Shown: in pieces, positions 1-6,771 of the stretch
Layout: each line of letters starts with the position of its first letter
Position numbering within the stretch: the first letter of the stretch is position 1
Origin: an uncultured Phenylobacterium sp.
GTDB taxonomy: Bacteria; Pseudomonadota; Alphaproteobacteria; Caulobacterales; Caulobacteraceae
Assembly: GCA_945952355.1 (NCBI GenBank)
Contig: CAMFIW010000078.1
Location: 1 to 8,772, forward strand
Reading direction: 5' to 3'
DNA: 8,772 nucleotides
Program-made: the position numbers and the translations under genes
The notes under the pieces: generated by a model
What the model was told of the DNA's origin: nothing
The model's input: only the letters and a program-made list of their open reading frames with translations
Databases searched by the model: none

Positions 1-412
1 CAGGGTTGCGTCGGCCCATCAGGTGCTCGTTCAGCCAGTCCAGCCGCTCGCCTCCGGCCATGCCCTCCAGCGCCACGATGCGTCCGAGCGCCGGGTGACG
101 CCAGGACAGGTCCAGGAACAGACGCAGGGCCATGCGCAGCTGGTCCAGCGGCGCGGCGTCCTTGGCGGCGGCGAGGAAGCGCTCCTCCTCCGCGATCACC
201 GCCGACAGGTCCAGCATGGCCGCCCGCCAGAGCTGGTCCTTGTCCTCGAAGTGGTAGTGCAGCGTCGCCTGGCTGACCCCGGCCTCCTGGGCGATGCCGC
301 CCATGGTCACCCGCTCGAAGCCCAGTCGCGAGAACTGCTCCAGCGCGACCTCGCGGATCCGCAGGGCGGTGCGTTCGCCCTTGCCGAGGGGGATGATGCG
401 CGCTTGCGTCAA
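1..412 (-). CDS. TetR/AcrR-family transcriptional regulator, C-terminal part outside the window
   Basis: The minus strand encodes 137 residues of a TetR-type DNA-binding repressor, continuing past the left edge. The N-terminal helix-turn-helix is clear: RIREVALEQFSRLGFERVTM leads into GGIAQEAGVSQATLHYHF at about residues 38-55, the canonical TetR pattern with the YHF recognition-helix end. Residues from about 60 on begin the ligand-binding and dimerisation domain, of which the end is missing, so the ligand class cannot be inferred. The start used is a TTG at 412-410, giving MTQARIIPLGKGERT before the first helix. No ATG or GTG lies in frame nearby and the ribosome site is weak, so the exact start is uncertain. 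The gene is divergent from the hydrolase at 496, and an inverted repeat lies between them. TetR regulators often control the divergent neighbour and themselves, so control of that hydrolase is a reasonable inference. Confidence 0.88.
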   Translation of the reverse strand, partial: MTQARIIPLGKGERTALRIREVALEQFSRLGFERVTMGGIAQEAGVSQATLHYHFEDKDQLWRAAMLDLSAVIAEEERFLAAAKDAAPLDQLRMALRLFLDLSWRHPALGRIVALEGMAGGERLDWLNEHLMGRRNP

Positions 413-435
413 CTGAATTGACTTTCCGATCAGTT

Positions 436-457
436 TTCCTGATTTTGTAGTCAGGAA
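436..457. promoter_or_regulatory. Inverted repeat, candidate operator of the TetR regulator
   Basis: TTCCTGA (436-442) and TCAGGAA (451-457) are perfect 7-bp inverted arms around an 8-bp AT-rich spacer. The repeat sits in the 83-bp region between the divergent TetR gene and the hydrolase, about 39 bp upstream of the hydrolase start. Size and position fit a TetR-family operator controlling both promoters. Binding is inferred; only the symmetry is seen. Confidence 0.55.
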
Positions 458-495
458 TTGGCGGTCGGGCAAGATCGCATGTCAGGGAGGTCGAG

Positions 496-1647
496 ATGGC
501 GGTGGTGCGCGAGCCCTATGGCTTCGTCCATGCGGACACCAGCAAGCTGAAGGAGGTCTACGGCGGCCCCACCGGCCAGGTTTTCGTCGAGTGCATGCGC
601 ATCCGGCCCGAGACCGGCGACAGCAAGACCGTCATCCTGTTCAGCCACCCGATCGGCGGTGGCGCGTTCCTGCCGATGGTCAACGCCATGGCGCGCTCCG
701 GGCGCCACGTCGTCTACTGCAACCCGCGCTACCGCGGGAACGACACCGCTCTGATCATGGAGAAGTGCGTCCTCGACCTGGGGGCCTGCATCGCCGACCT
801 GAAGGAGCGCTTCGGCTACGAGAAGGTGGTGCTGGGCGGCTGGTCCGGCGGCGGCTCGCTGTCGCTGTTCTACCAGGACCAGGCCGAACACCCGACGCTC
901 ACCGACCCCCCCTCGGGCGATCCGCTGGATATCCGCGGCGCGGGGTTGCAGCCGGCCGACGCCGTCCTGCTGCTCGCCGCCCACATCAGCCGTTCGGTGA
1001 CCATGACCGAATGGCTCGACCCCTCGATCCTCGACGAGGACAAGCCCTTCGAGCGCGACCGCGAGCTCAACATCTACGACCCGGCCTGCCCGAACCAGCC
1101 GCCCTACTCCGAGGCGTTCGTGGCCAAGTTCCGCGCCGCCCAGGTCGCCCGCAACCGGCGCATCACCGCCCGGGTGAAGAAGACCCTGGCCGACCTCAAG
1201 GCCGCCGGCGAGCCGGACGCCGAGCGTCCCTTCGTGGTTTACGGCACCATGAGCGACGTGCGCTGGACCGATCCCACCCAAGATCCGTCCGACCGTCCGC
1301 CGGGAACCTGCTATCTCGGGGATCCGAAGATCGTGAACGACGGGCCGGTCGGCCTCGGCCGCTTCACCACCCTGCGCTCCTGGCTGTCCCAGTGGAGCTA
1401 TGACGAGAGCCGCGCCAACGGCGTGCTCAACGCCGCCCGCATCTCCTGTCCGGTGCTGGTGATCAACAACACCGCCGACCTCGCCTGCACGCCGAGCCAC
1501 GCCCAGCGCCTCTTTGATGCGGTCGCGTCGAAGGACAAGGAAATCGTCCAGATCAAGGACGCCGACCACTACTACTCGTCGCGGAAGGATCTGCTGCCGC
1601 CCGCCACCGCCGCGGTCGAAGACTGGCGGGTCCCCCCCGGCTCGTGA
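496..1647 (+). CDS. Alpha/beta-fold hydrolase with a large insert, substrate unknown
   Basis: This 383-residue protein has the marks of an alpha/beta hydrolase. The strand and oxyanion region TVILFSHPIGGG is at residues 45-56. The nucleophile elbow GGWSGGGS puts the catalytic serine at 117. The acid is probably Asp328 in VINNTADLACTPSHA, and the histidine is His358 in KDADHYYSS. About 210 residues separate nucleophile and acid, longer than in a minimal fold, so a substantial cap or insert (about 135-300) probably shapes the substrate pocket. No signal peptide is seen, so the protein is likely cytoplasmic. The ATG at 496 follows GGGAGG (485-490) with 5-nt spacing, a convincing start. An esterase, thioesterase or C-C bond hydrolase are all possible; the sequence does not decide. 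Its divergent TetR neighbour suggests inducible expression. Confidence 0.9.
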   Translation: MAVVREPYGFVHADTSKLKEVYGGPTGQVFVECMRIRPETGDSKTVILFSHPIGGGAFLPMVNAMARSGRHVVYCNPRYRGNDTALIMEKCVLDLGACIADLKERFGYEKVVLGGWSGGGSLSLFYQDQAEHPTLTDPPSGDPLDIRGAGLQPADAVLLLAAHISRSVTMTEWLDPSILDEDKPFERDRELNIYDPACPNQPPYSEAFVAKFRAAQVARNRRITARVKKTLADLKAAGEPDAERPFVVYGTMSDVRWTDPTQDPSDRPPGTCYLGDPKIVNDGPVGLGRFTTLRSWLSQWSYDESRANGVLNAARISCPVLVINNTADLACTPSHAQRLFDAVASKDKEIVQIKDADHYYSSRKDLLPPATAAVEDWRVPPGS

Positions 1648-1768
1648 CCAGAAGCCGCCCGCCCCGGGCCTGACGGGAGGAAAGACCTGGGGCCCGGAAG
1701 GTGCGACGCCGGGGCGGAGAAAGGTTTGCCCCTGGGACGGCGAAGAGCCGCGCATCGCCCCGTCCGGC

Positions 1769-1789
1769 CCGCCGGCGCGGAGCCGGCGG
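1769..1789. terminator. GC-rich hairpin downstream of the small secreted-protein gene
   Basis: CCGCCGGC (1769-1776) pairs perfectly with GCCGGCGG (1782-1789) around a 5-nt loop. It lies 24 nt past the stop of the minus-strand gene ending at 1814, and also downstream of the plus-strand hydrolase, so it could end transcription from either side. There is no T-tract on either strand, so factor-independent termination is not assured. The remaining bases of the 1648-1813 gap are GC-rich with no gene visible; a weaker 7-bp inverted pair with a long loop (1664-1670 and 1691-1697) is also present. Confidence 0.45.
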
Positions 1790-1813
1790 TGAGCGGAGGT
1801 TGCTGATCGGGAC

Positions 1814-2158
1814 TTACTTGCTCGCGACGGCCTTGGACCGGCCGGCCTCGGCCAGCTTGTTGCACGAGTTGAGGTTGGCCCCGCTCATGGCGCGGCCATT
1901 GCTCGAATAGGAGGCCAGCGGGCCCAGCGCCTCGGACACCTTGCGGCACTCGCGCATGAAGCCATCGACGCCGGAGACCCGCTCGGCGCTGCCCGTGCAG
2001 GTGTCGCCGTCGCAGCGCCAGTCGACGCCGTTCACATTGGCGGAGGTCGCCTGGCTGACGGGGGTTTCGAGCTTGGCCTGGCCACTGAACCCACCGGCGA
2101 TCGCGGCCGGCGCGCAGAGGCTGAAGGCAAGCACGACGGGGAGAAGTCGGATTTGCAT
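1814..2158 (-). CDS. Small secreted protein with four cysteines, function unknown
   Basis: The gene encodes 114 residues. MQIRLLPVVLAFSLCAPAAI followed by AGG is a typical Sec signal peptide with probable cleavage after Ala21, so a mature protein of about 93 residues should reach the periplasm. The mature part has four cysteines (49, 54, 71, 99), including the close pair DWRCDGDTC, which suggests two disulfide bonds. I chose the ATG at 2158 because GGAG lies just upstream on the minus strand and because the signal peptide begins there; the frame stays open upstream to 2251, but that extension would bury the signal and cover the repeat boxes. The pattern GGFSGxxKLETPVSQxTSANV resembles small uncharacterised proteins I recall from Caulobacterales, but no function is known to me. 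It is divergent from a TetR regulator and shares its promoter region. Confidence 0.8.
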   Translation of the reverse strand: MQIRLLPVVLAFSLCAPAAIAGGFSGQAKLETPVSQATSANVNGVDWRCDGDTCTGSAERVSGVDGFMRECRKVSEALGPLASYSSNGRAMSGANLNSCNKLAEAGRSKAVASK

Positions 2159-2175
2159 TGCTCGCTCCAAATGGG

Positions 2176-2227
2176 TAAAAAAGCACGATCGGTCACTGTA
2201 TGACCTAAAAAGGCACGATCGGTCACT
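2176..2227. promoter_or_regulatory. Two 22-bp direct repeat boxes in the shared promoter, candidate TetR operators
   Basis: Copies at 2176-2197 and 2206-2227 match at 21 of 22 bases (TAAAAA, then A or G, then GCACGATCGGTCACT). They are exactly 30 bp apart, near three helical turns, so bound dimers would lie on the same face of the DNA. Each holds the palindrome CGATCG, and GGTCA (2191-2195) is also inverted against TGACC (2201-2205). The boxes fill most of the 98 bp between the start of the secreted-protein gene (2158) and the TetR start (2257), so they probably overlap both promoters. Binding by the adjacent TetR protein is inferred. Confidence 0.65.
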
Positions 2228-2256
2228 TCCGTCAAGCTCGGGAAGGAGCAAGACTC

Positions 2257-2847
2257 TTGGCCATGCGCAAAGGCGAGGCGACGCGCGCCCGTATCGTGGC
2301 GGAGACCGGCCGCCAGGCGGCGATCCGTGGCTTCGGCGCCGTCAGCCTGGGCGACGTGGCCGAGGCCGTGGGCCTGTCGAAGAGCGGGCTCTTCAAGCAC
2401 TTCGAATCCAAGGAGGCCATGGAACTGGCCGCCCTCGACCAGGGCTTCGACCGTTTCCTCGCCTTCAACTGGGCCAATGCCGACGAGCTTCCGCCGGGCC
2501 GTCCTCGGCTAGAGGCGGTATTCGACAACTGGCTCGACTGGACCGAGGTCGAGAACGCCGCCGGCGGCTGCCTGATCAACCAGGCCGCGGTCGAGCTCGA
2601 CGACCAACCTGGCCCATTGCGCGACCTGCTCCGCACGCGCATCCAGCGCTGGCGCGCGCGGCTCAAGGCCGAGTTCCTGGCTCTTCGCGATCCGCCGATC
2701 TCCGAGACCGAGGCCGAACAGGCCGCCTTCCAGATGAAGAGCTTCATCCTCGGCCATTCCGAGCAGCGCCGCCTGCTCGACGACGAGCGCGCGCGAGCCT
2801 ATGCGCGCGCCGCCTTCGGGGCCTTGCTGGACCGCACCCAGGCCTGA
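2257..2847 (+). CDS. TetR/AcrR-family transcriptional regulator
   Basis: This 196-residue protein has the usual TetR size. The helix-turn-helix is at about residues 28-49, with LGDVAEAVGLSKSGLFKHF as the recognition segment. The ligand-binding half includes AAGGCLINQAAVELDDQPGP, a segment pattern common in one TetR C-terminal subfamily; the ligand is unknown. Two starts are possible: TTG at 2257 and ATG at 2263. AAGGAG (2243-2248) is 8 nt from the TTG but 14 nt from the ATG, so I prefer the TTG; the difference is two residues. The gene is divergent from the small secreted protein, and the two 22-bp boxes between them make autoregulation and control of that neighbour likely. There is no hairpin after the stop; the csbD promoter follows within 12 bp. 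Confidence 0.92.
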   Translation: MAMRKGEATRARIVAETGRQAAIRGFGAVSLGDVAEAVGLSKSGLFKHFESKEAMELAALDQGFDRFLAFNWANADELPPGRPRLEAVFDNWLDWTEVENAAGGCLINQAAVELDDQPGPLRDLLRTRIQRWRARLKAEFLALRDPPISETEAEQAAFQMKSFILGHSEQRRLLDDERARAYARAAFGALLDRTQA

Positions 2848-2858
2848 GCTTGGCCTTG

Positions 2859-2884
2859 GGAACGATCGGCGCCGTCCCGCGTAT
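2859..2884 (+). promoter_or_regulatory. EcfG/sigma-T-type general stress promoter
   Basis: GGAAC (2859-2863), 16 bases, then CGTAT (2880-2884) closely fits the alphaproteobacterial EcfG consensus GGAAC-N16/17-CGTT, with one mismatch in the -10 part. It would give a leader of roughly 45 nt before the CsbD start at 2937. CsbD-type genes are well-known members of the general stress regulon, which supports the call. The match is by eye only. Confidence 0.6.
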
Positions 2885-2936
2885 GGATGGGCGACGGCGC
2901 ATGTGGACGCGCCTCTCAGGAACGAGGACGAGCGAG

Positions 2937-3119
2937 ATGCACAAGGACACCATCAAGGGCGCGGCCAAGGACGCCGCGGGCTCGATCAAGGAAGCCGCCG
3001 GCAAGGCCACGGGCAACACGAAGCTCGAGGCGGAAGGCGCAGCCGAGAAGACCGCCGGCAAGATCCAGAAGGGAGTCGGCGAGCTTAAGGAGGCCGCGCG
3101 CAACGCGCTCAAGCACTGA
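2937..3119 (+). CDS. CsbD-family stress-response protein
   Basis: A 60-residue hydrophilic protein rich in Lys, Ala, Glu and Gly. The opening MHKDTIKGAAKDAAGSIKEA and the repeated GKATGNTKLEAEGAAEKTAG pattern are typical of the CsbD family, small cytoplasmic helical proteins induced by general stress whose molecular role is not settled. Length agrees with the family (about 60-70). Weakly repeated units such as KDAAGSIKEAAGK and EKTAGKIQKGVGE suggest amphipathic helices. GAGG (2924-2927) precedes the ATG with 9-nt spacing. An EcfG-type promoter lies 53 bp upstream and two hairpins follow the stop, so it looks like a single-gene stress unit, independent of the TetR gene before it. Confidence 0.9.
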   Translation: MHKDTIKGAAKDAAGSIKEAAGKATGNTKLEAEGAAEKTAGKIQKGVGELKEAARNALKH

Positions 3120-3137
3120 CCTCCTTTTCGAGGACGC

Positions 3138-3153
3138 CCGCCCTCGCGGGCGG
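3138..3153 (+). terminator. Hairpin after the csbD-family gene
   Basis: CCGCCC (3138-3143) pairs perfectly with GGGCGG (3148-3153) around a 4-nt loop, 18 nt after the CsbD stop. No T-run follows. It could act as terminator or as an RNA-stabilising 3' end, together with the larger hairpin at 3168-3196. Confidence 0.5.
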
Positions 3154-3167
3154 ACGCCATCGAAGGC

Positions 3168-3196
3168 AGGGCCGCGCTTCCCGAGGGCGCGGCCCT
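3168..3196 (+). terminator. Strong 10-bp hairpin between csbD-family and amidase genes
   Basis: AGGGCCGCGC (3168-3177) and GCGCGGCCCT (3187-3196) form a perfect 10-bp stem with a 9-nt loop. It is the most stable structure of this gap and is followed by CGTC rather than a T-run. It likely separates the stress gene from the amidase gene. Confidence 0.6.
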
Positions 3197-3259
3197 CGTC
3201 ATGTCTGGCCAACGCACGCCCGGCGCCCTCCAATGACTCGAGCGTACGGAGGGGATGGC

Positions 3260-4870
3260 ATGCGGCGCGCGATCGTGGCGGCGGGACTGGCGGGAGCTTT
3301 GCTGATGAGCGGATCGGCCCACGCGGCGGGCAAGCCTGCGGCGGATGACGCTGCCTACGAATCCATCGGCCAGATGCAGGCGCGGATGGCAAGCGGCCAG
3401 ACGACCTCGGAAGCCATCACCAAGGCCTACCTCGCCCGCGTCGAGGCCATAGACCGCGCAGGGCCGAAGCTACGCAGCGTCATCGCTCTGAACCCCCACG
3501 CCCTGGCCGACGCCCGCGCCCTCGACGCCGAGCGAAAGGCCGGACATGTCCGCGGCCCGCTGCACGGCGTGCCGATCCTGATCAAGGACAACATCGAGTC
3601 GGCTGACGACACCGCCACCACCGCCGGCTCCCTGGCCCTGAAGGACAACGTCACCAACCGAGATGCGCCGCTGGTCAAGCGGCTGACCGACGCCGGAGCG
3701 GTGATCCTGGGCAAGACCAACCTGTCGGAGTGGGCCAACTTCCGCTCGATTCGCTCGATCAGCGGTTGGAGCGCCGTCGGTGGCCTGGTGAAGAACCCCT
3801 ACGCCCTCGACCGTAGCCCCTGTGGGTCCAGCGCCGGTACAAGCGCGGCCATCGCCGCGGGCCTGGCGGGCGGCGGCATCGGCACGGAGACCGACGGCTC
3901 GATCACCGGCCCCGCCGCGATCAACGGCATCGTCGGCCTCAAGCCTACCGTGGGCCTGGTCTCGCGCACCCACATCGTGCCGATCTCGCCCAGCCAGGAC
4001 ACCGCCGGCCCGATGACGCGCACCGTCGCCGACGCCGCGGCCATTCTCACCGCCATCGCCGGCTCCGACCCCGCCGACCCCGCGACCGCCGAGGCCGACG
4101 CCCACAAGACCGACTATCTGAAGGCCCTGGACGCCAACGCTCTGAAAGGTGCGCGCATCGGCGTGCTGAGGACCACCGCCGGCCGTTCGCCCGACGCCGA
4201 TCTGCTGTTCCAAGAGACCCTCAAGACCTTGAGGGCGGCCGGCGCCGTGCCGGTCGAGGTCAAGGCGCCCGACATGGATCCGATCAGCACGGCCGAGCAG
4301 ACCGTGCTGCGCGTCGAGTTCAAGGCCGCGCTCAACGCCTATCTGGCCGGCACGGACCCCAAGCGCGTGAAGACCCGCACCCTGGCCGACCTGATTGCAT
4401 TCAACACGGCCGACCCGCGCGAACTCTCCCTGTTCGGCCAGGAAATCTTCTTGGCGAGCCAGGCCGGTCCGGGTCTCGACGACCCCGGCTATCTGAAGGC
4501 CAAGGAGACCGCCAAGCGCCTGGCCGGAGCCGAAGGCGTCGACCGGATGCTGAAGGAGAACGACCTCGCAGCCCTGATCGGCTGGAGCGGCCCGACCGGC
4601 GTTGTCGATCCGGTGAACGGGACGCGGATCTTCGGCGCCCCGTCCAGTCTCTCGGCCGTCTCCGGCTATCCGCATATCACCGTGCCCATGGGCTATGTCT
4701 CGGGCCTGCCAGTCGGGCTCTCGATCATGGGCCCGGCCTGGTCGGAGGCGCGCCTGCTGTCGTTGGCCTACGCCTTCGAGCAGATCACCCATGCGCGAAA
4801 GAATCCCACCTTCCCCGCCTCGATCAGCGCCACGCCGGACATCGCCAAGGCCTACGATCCGCCGCGCTGA
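3260..4870 (+). CDS. Exported amidase-signature hydrolase
   Basis: A 536-residue member of the amidase signature family, which hydrolyses amide (sometimes ester) bonds with a Ser-cisSer-Lys triad. All three residues are visible: Lys109 in [10 protein letters not shown], cis-Ser190 in [12 protein letters not shown] and nucleophile Ser214 in [11 protein letters not shown], with the usual 24-residue spacing between the serines. [16 protein letters not shown] completes the signature region. The N-terminus [20 protein letters not shown] followed by HAAG is a Sec signal peptide with probable cleavage after Ala22, so the enzyme is likely periplasmic, unlike the GatA-type cytoplasmic amidases. Start choice: the ATG at 3260 follows GGAGGGG (3248-3254) by 5 nt and begins the signal peptide, whereas the in-frame ATG at 3233 adds nine residues without a good ribosome site. 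Substrate is unknown: peptide amides, cell-wall fragments or xenobiotic amides are all possible. Confidence 0.92.
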   Translation: MRRAIVAAGLAGALLMSGSAHAAGKPAADDAAYESIGQMQARMASGQTTSEAITKAYLARVEAIDRAGPKLRSVIALNPHALADARALDAERKAGHVRGPLHGVPILIKDNIESADDTATTAGSLALKDNVTNRDAPLVKRLTDAGAVILGKTNLSEWANFRSIRSISGWSAVGGLVKNPYALDRSPCGSSAGTSAAIAAGLAGGGIGTETDGSITGPAAINGIVGLKPTVGLVSRTHIVPISPSQDTAGPMTRTVADAAAILTAIAGSDPADPATAEADAHKTDYLKALDANALKGARIGVLRTTAGRSPDADLLFQETLKTLRAAGAVPVEVKAPDMDPISTAEQTVLRVEFKAALNAYLAGTDPKRVKTRTLADLIAFNTADPRELSLFGQEIFLASQAGPGLDDPGYLKAKETAKRLAGAEGVDRMLKENDLAALIGWSGPTGVVDPVNGTRIFGAPSSLSAVSGYPHITVPMGYVSGLPVGLSIMGPAWSEARLLSLAYAFEQITHARKNPTFPASISATPDIAKAYDPPR

Positions 4871-4977
4871 AAAAGGTCACCGCCGCGCCCCAGGCCGAAC
4901 GCGCAAGCGTCGCTATTCCGCCCGATAGTCCGCGCCAAGCTTCGGCATTGGGGAGGCCATCGGGAGGAACAGTGTCC

Positions 4978-6771
4978 ATGCGTGTTGTTCTTCGTCGCGC
5001 GGGAAGGCTCGCGCTTTGCGCCGCCACCGCCCTCAGTTTTCCCGCTCCGGTCTCGACCGCTTTCGCCGCTCCGGCGCGGGACGGCGAGCCCAATTCGCAG
5101 GCTTGCGAGGCGCTCGGCTTTCGCGCCGCGGCGCCGAACGAACCTCTCAGCGTCCGCGTGCGGGGCGGCCGCGGCGCCACTCGGAACACCTCGCTGGCGA
5201 TGGCGCCTCCGCCGGCGCCGCCAGTCCCGACGGTTCAGCCCCGGATGGCGCCGTCCGTCCCGCCCAATGCGGCGATCCAGGAGATGGTGGTCTCCAGCGC
5301 CAAGCACCCCCAGTCTGGCGCGACCCGCATGGCCGGCGACATCGAGACCGAGCGGTACCCACACGCCCAGATGAACCCCATCAAGCGGGTCGCCGAAGAG
5401 CCGGTCTCCACCTTCTCGGTCGATGTCGACACCGCCGCCTACGCCAATGTGCGCCGCATGCTGAACGACGGCCTCCGCCCGCCCACCGACGCCGTGCGCA
5501 CCGAGGAGCTGATCAACTATTTCGACTATGGCTACGAGCGGCCGACCGATCGCGGCCAGCCGTTCAAACCCACCGTCGCAGTCATGCCCGCGCCGTGGGC
5601 GGCCGACCACCAGGTCGTGCAGATCGGCCTGCAGGGTTACGACATTCCGCGCGCCCAGCAGCCGCCGCTGAACCTGGTCTTCCTGATCGACACCTCCGGC
5701 TCGATGTCGTCGCAGGAGCGCCTGCCGCTGGCCAAGAAGGCGCTGAACCTGCTGATCGACCAGTTGCGGCCGCAGGACCATGTGGCGATGGTCGCCTATG
5801 CCGGTTCGGCCGGCGCCGTTCTAGGCTCCACCGACGGGACCCAGAAGCTCAAGATGCGCTGCGCGCTCGGCGCCCTGGAGAGCGGCGGCTCCACCGCAGG
5901 CGGCGAAGGCCTGGCCTTGGCCTACAAGGTCGCCCAGCAGAACTTCGACCCCAAGGCGGTCAACCGGGTGATCCTGATGACCGACGGCGACTTCAATGTC
6001 GGCGTCGCCGATCCGAACAAGCTGAAGGATTTCGTGGCCGAGAAGCGCGGGAGCGGCGTCTACCTCTCCGTCTACGGCTTTGGCGGCGGAAACTACAATG
6101 ACGCCATGATGCAGGCGCTGGCCCAGAACGGAAACGGGACCGCCGGCTACATCGATACCCTGAACGAGGCGCGTAAGGCGTTCCGTGACGACTTCTCCGG
6201 CTCGCTGTTCCCGATCGCCGACGACGTGAAGATCCAGGTCGAATTCAATCCGGCCCGCGTCTCCGAATACCGGCTGATCGGATACGAGACCCGCATGCTG
6301 AACCGCGAGGACTTCAACAACGACCGGGTCGACGCGGGCGAAGTCGGCTCCGGAGCCTCGGTCACCGCCCTGTACGAAATCACCCCCGTCGGCGCAAAGC
6401 CGTCCAGCGATCCGCTGCGCTACGGCGGTCAGGCTGGCCGGGCGCCTGCCGCGCCCGCCGGCGAGTTGGCCTATCTGAAGATCCGCTACAAGCTGCCCGG
6501 TCAGACGACGTCGCGGCTGATCGAGCGGCCTATCGGCGCCGCCGATGTCTACACCCGCGTCGAATCCGCTCCGGAATCCGCGCGCTGGGCCTTGGCGGTC
6601 GCCGGATTCGGGCAGAAGCTGCGCCACGATCCCTGGGTGTCGGATCGCTTCGGATGGAGCGAGATCGGCGGCCTGGCCCAGGGGGCCCGCGGGCAGGATC
6701 CGTTCGGCCTGCGAGCGGAGTTCGTACAGCTGGTCCGGTCTGCCGGGGAAGCGAAGTCGGTGAACGAATGA
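4978..6771 (+). CDS. YfbK-type von Willebrand factor A domain protein, exported
   Basis: This 597-residue protein starts with a signal peptide (MRVVLRRAGRLALCAATALS, then FPAPVSTAFAAPA), so it acts outside the cytoplasm. A proline-rich linker (about 75-97) follows. A YfbK-type N-terminal region spans about 133-190 (NPIKRVAEEPVSTFSVDVDT). The VWA domain is at about 230-400, and a DUF3520-like C-terminal domain runs from about 405 to 590. The metal-ion-dependent adhesion site looks complete: Asp238, Ser240 and Ser242 in DTSGSMS, Thr305 in GGSTAGGEG, and Asp336 in MTDGDFNVG. Such proteins are thought to bind partners through a divalent metal; no enzymatic role is established. ATG 4978 is 9 nt from GGGAGGA (4962-4968); a GTG at 4972 and a TTG at 4948 in frame are less suitable. 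The stop overlaps an ATG of the glycosyltransferase gene by 4 bp, indicating one transcript. Confidence 0.92.
   Translation: MRVVLRRAGRLALCAATALSFPAPVSTAFAAPARDGEPNSQACEALGFRAAAPNEPLSVRVRGGRGATRNTSLAMAPPPAPPVPTVQPRMAPSVPPNAAIQEMVVSSAKHPQSGATRMAGDIETERYPHAQMNPIKRVAEEPVSTFSVDVDTAAYANVRRMLNDGLRPPTDAVRTEELINYFDYGYERPTDRGQPFKPTVAVMPAPWAADHQVVQIGLQGYDIPRAQQPPLNLVFLIDTSGSMSSQERLPLAKKALNLLIDQLRPQDHVAMVAYAGSAGAVLGSTDGTQKLKMRCALGALESGGSTAGGEGLALAYKVAQQNFDPKAVNRVILMTDGDFNVGVADPNKLKDFVAEKRGSGVYLSVYGFGGGNYNDAMMQALAQNGNGTAGYIDTLNEARKAFRDDFSGSLFPIADDVKIQVEFNPARVSEYRLIGYETRMLNREDFNNDRVDAGEVGSGASVTALYEITPVGAKPSSDPLRYGGQAGRAPAAPAGELAYLKIRYKLPGQTTSRLIERPIGAADVYTRVESAPESARWALAVAGFGQKLRHDPWVSDRFGWSEIGGLAQGARGQDPFGLRAEFVQLVRSAGEAKSVNE

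Noticed and set aside
23..421. Plus-strand frame opposite the first TetR gene
   Set aside because: The minus strand has a clear TetR helix-turn-helix; the plus-strand product is Gln/Arg/Leu-rich without any domain.
451..1755. Long open frame on the minus strand opposite the alpha/beta hydrolase (434 codons)
   Set aside because: It has no recognisable motif and low-complexity composition (runs of Gly, Val, Arg, Asp). It mirrors the GC-rich codon pattern of the real plus-strand gene, which has a catalytic triad and a good ribosome site.
1941..3119. Plus-strand frame of 392 codons running from opposite the secreted-protein gene, across the TetR gene, into the CsbD gene
   Set aside because: Only its final 60 codons are a real protein (CsbD family). 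The upstream part crosses the operator region and reads the TetR gene out of frame, with low-complexity Arg/Gly/Pro sequence.
3470..4792. Long open frame on the minus strand opposite the amidase (440 codons)
   Set aside because: The plus strand carries the full amidase signature. The antisense frame is a composition effect of high-GC coding DNA.
4966..4989. Second EcfG-like promoter, GGAAC-N16-GTT, at the VWA gene start
   Set aside because: The GGAAC is part of the ribosome binding site and the -10 part lies inside the coding region after the ATG, so it could not make a useful transcript for this gene.
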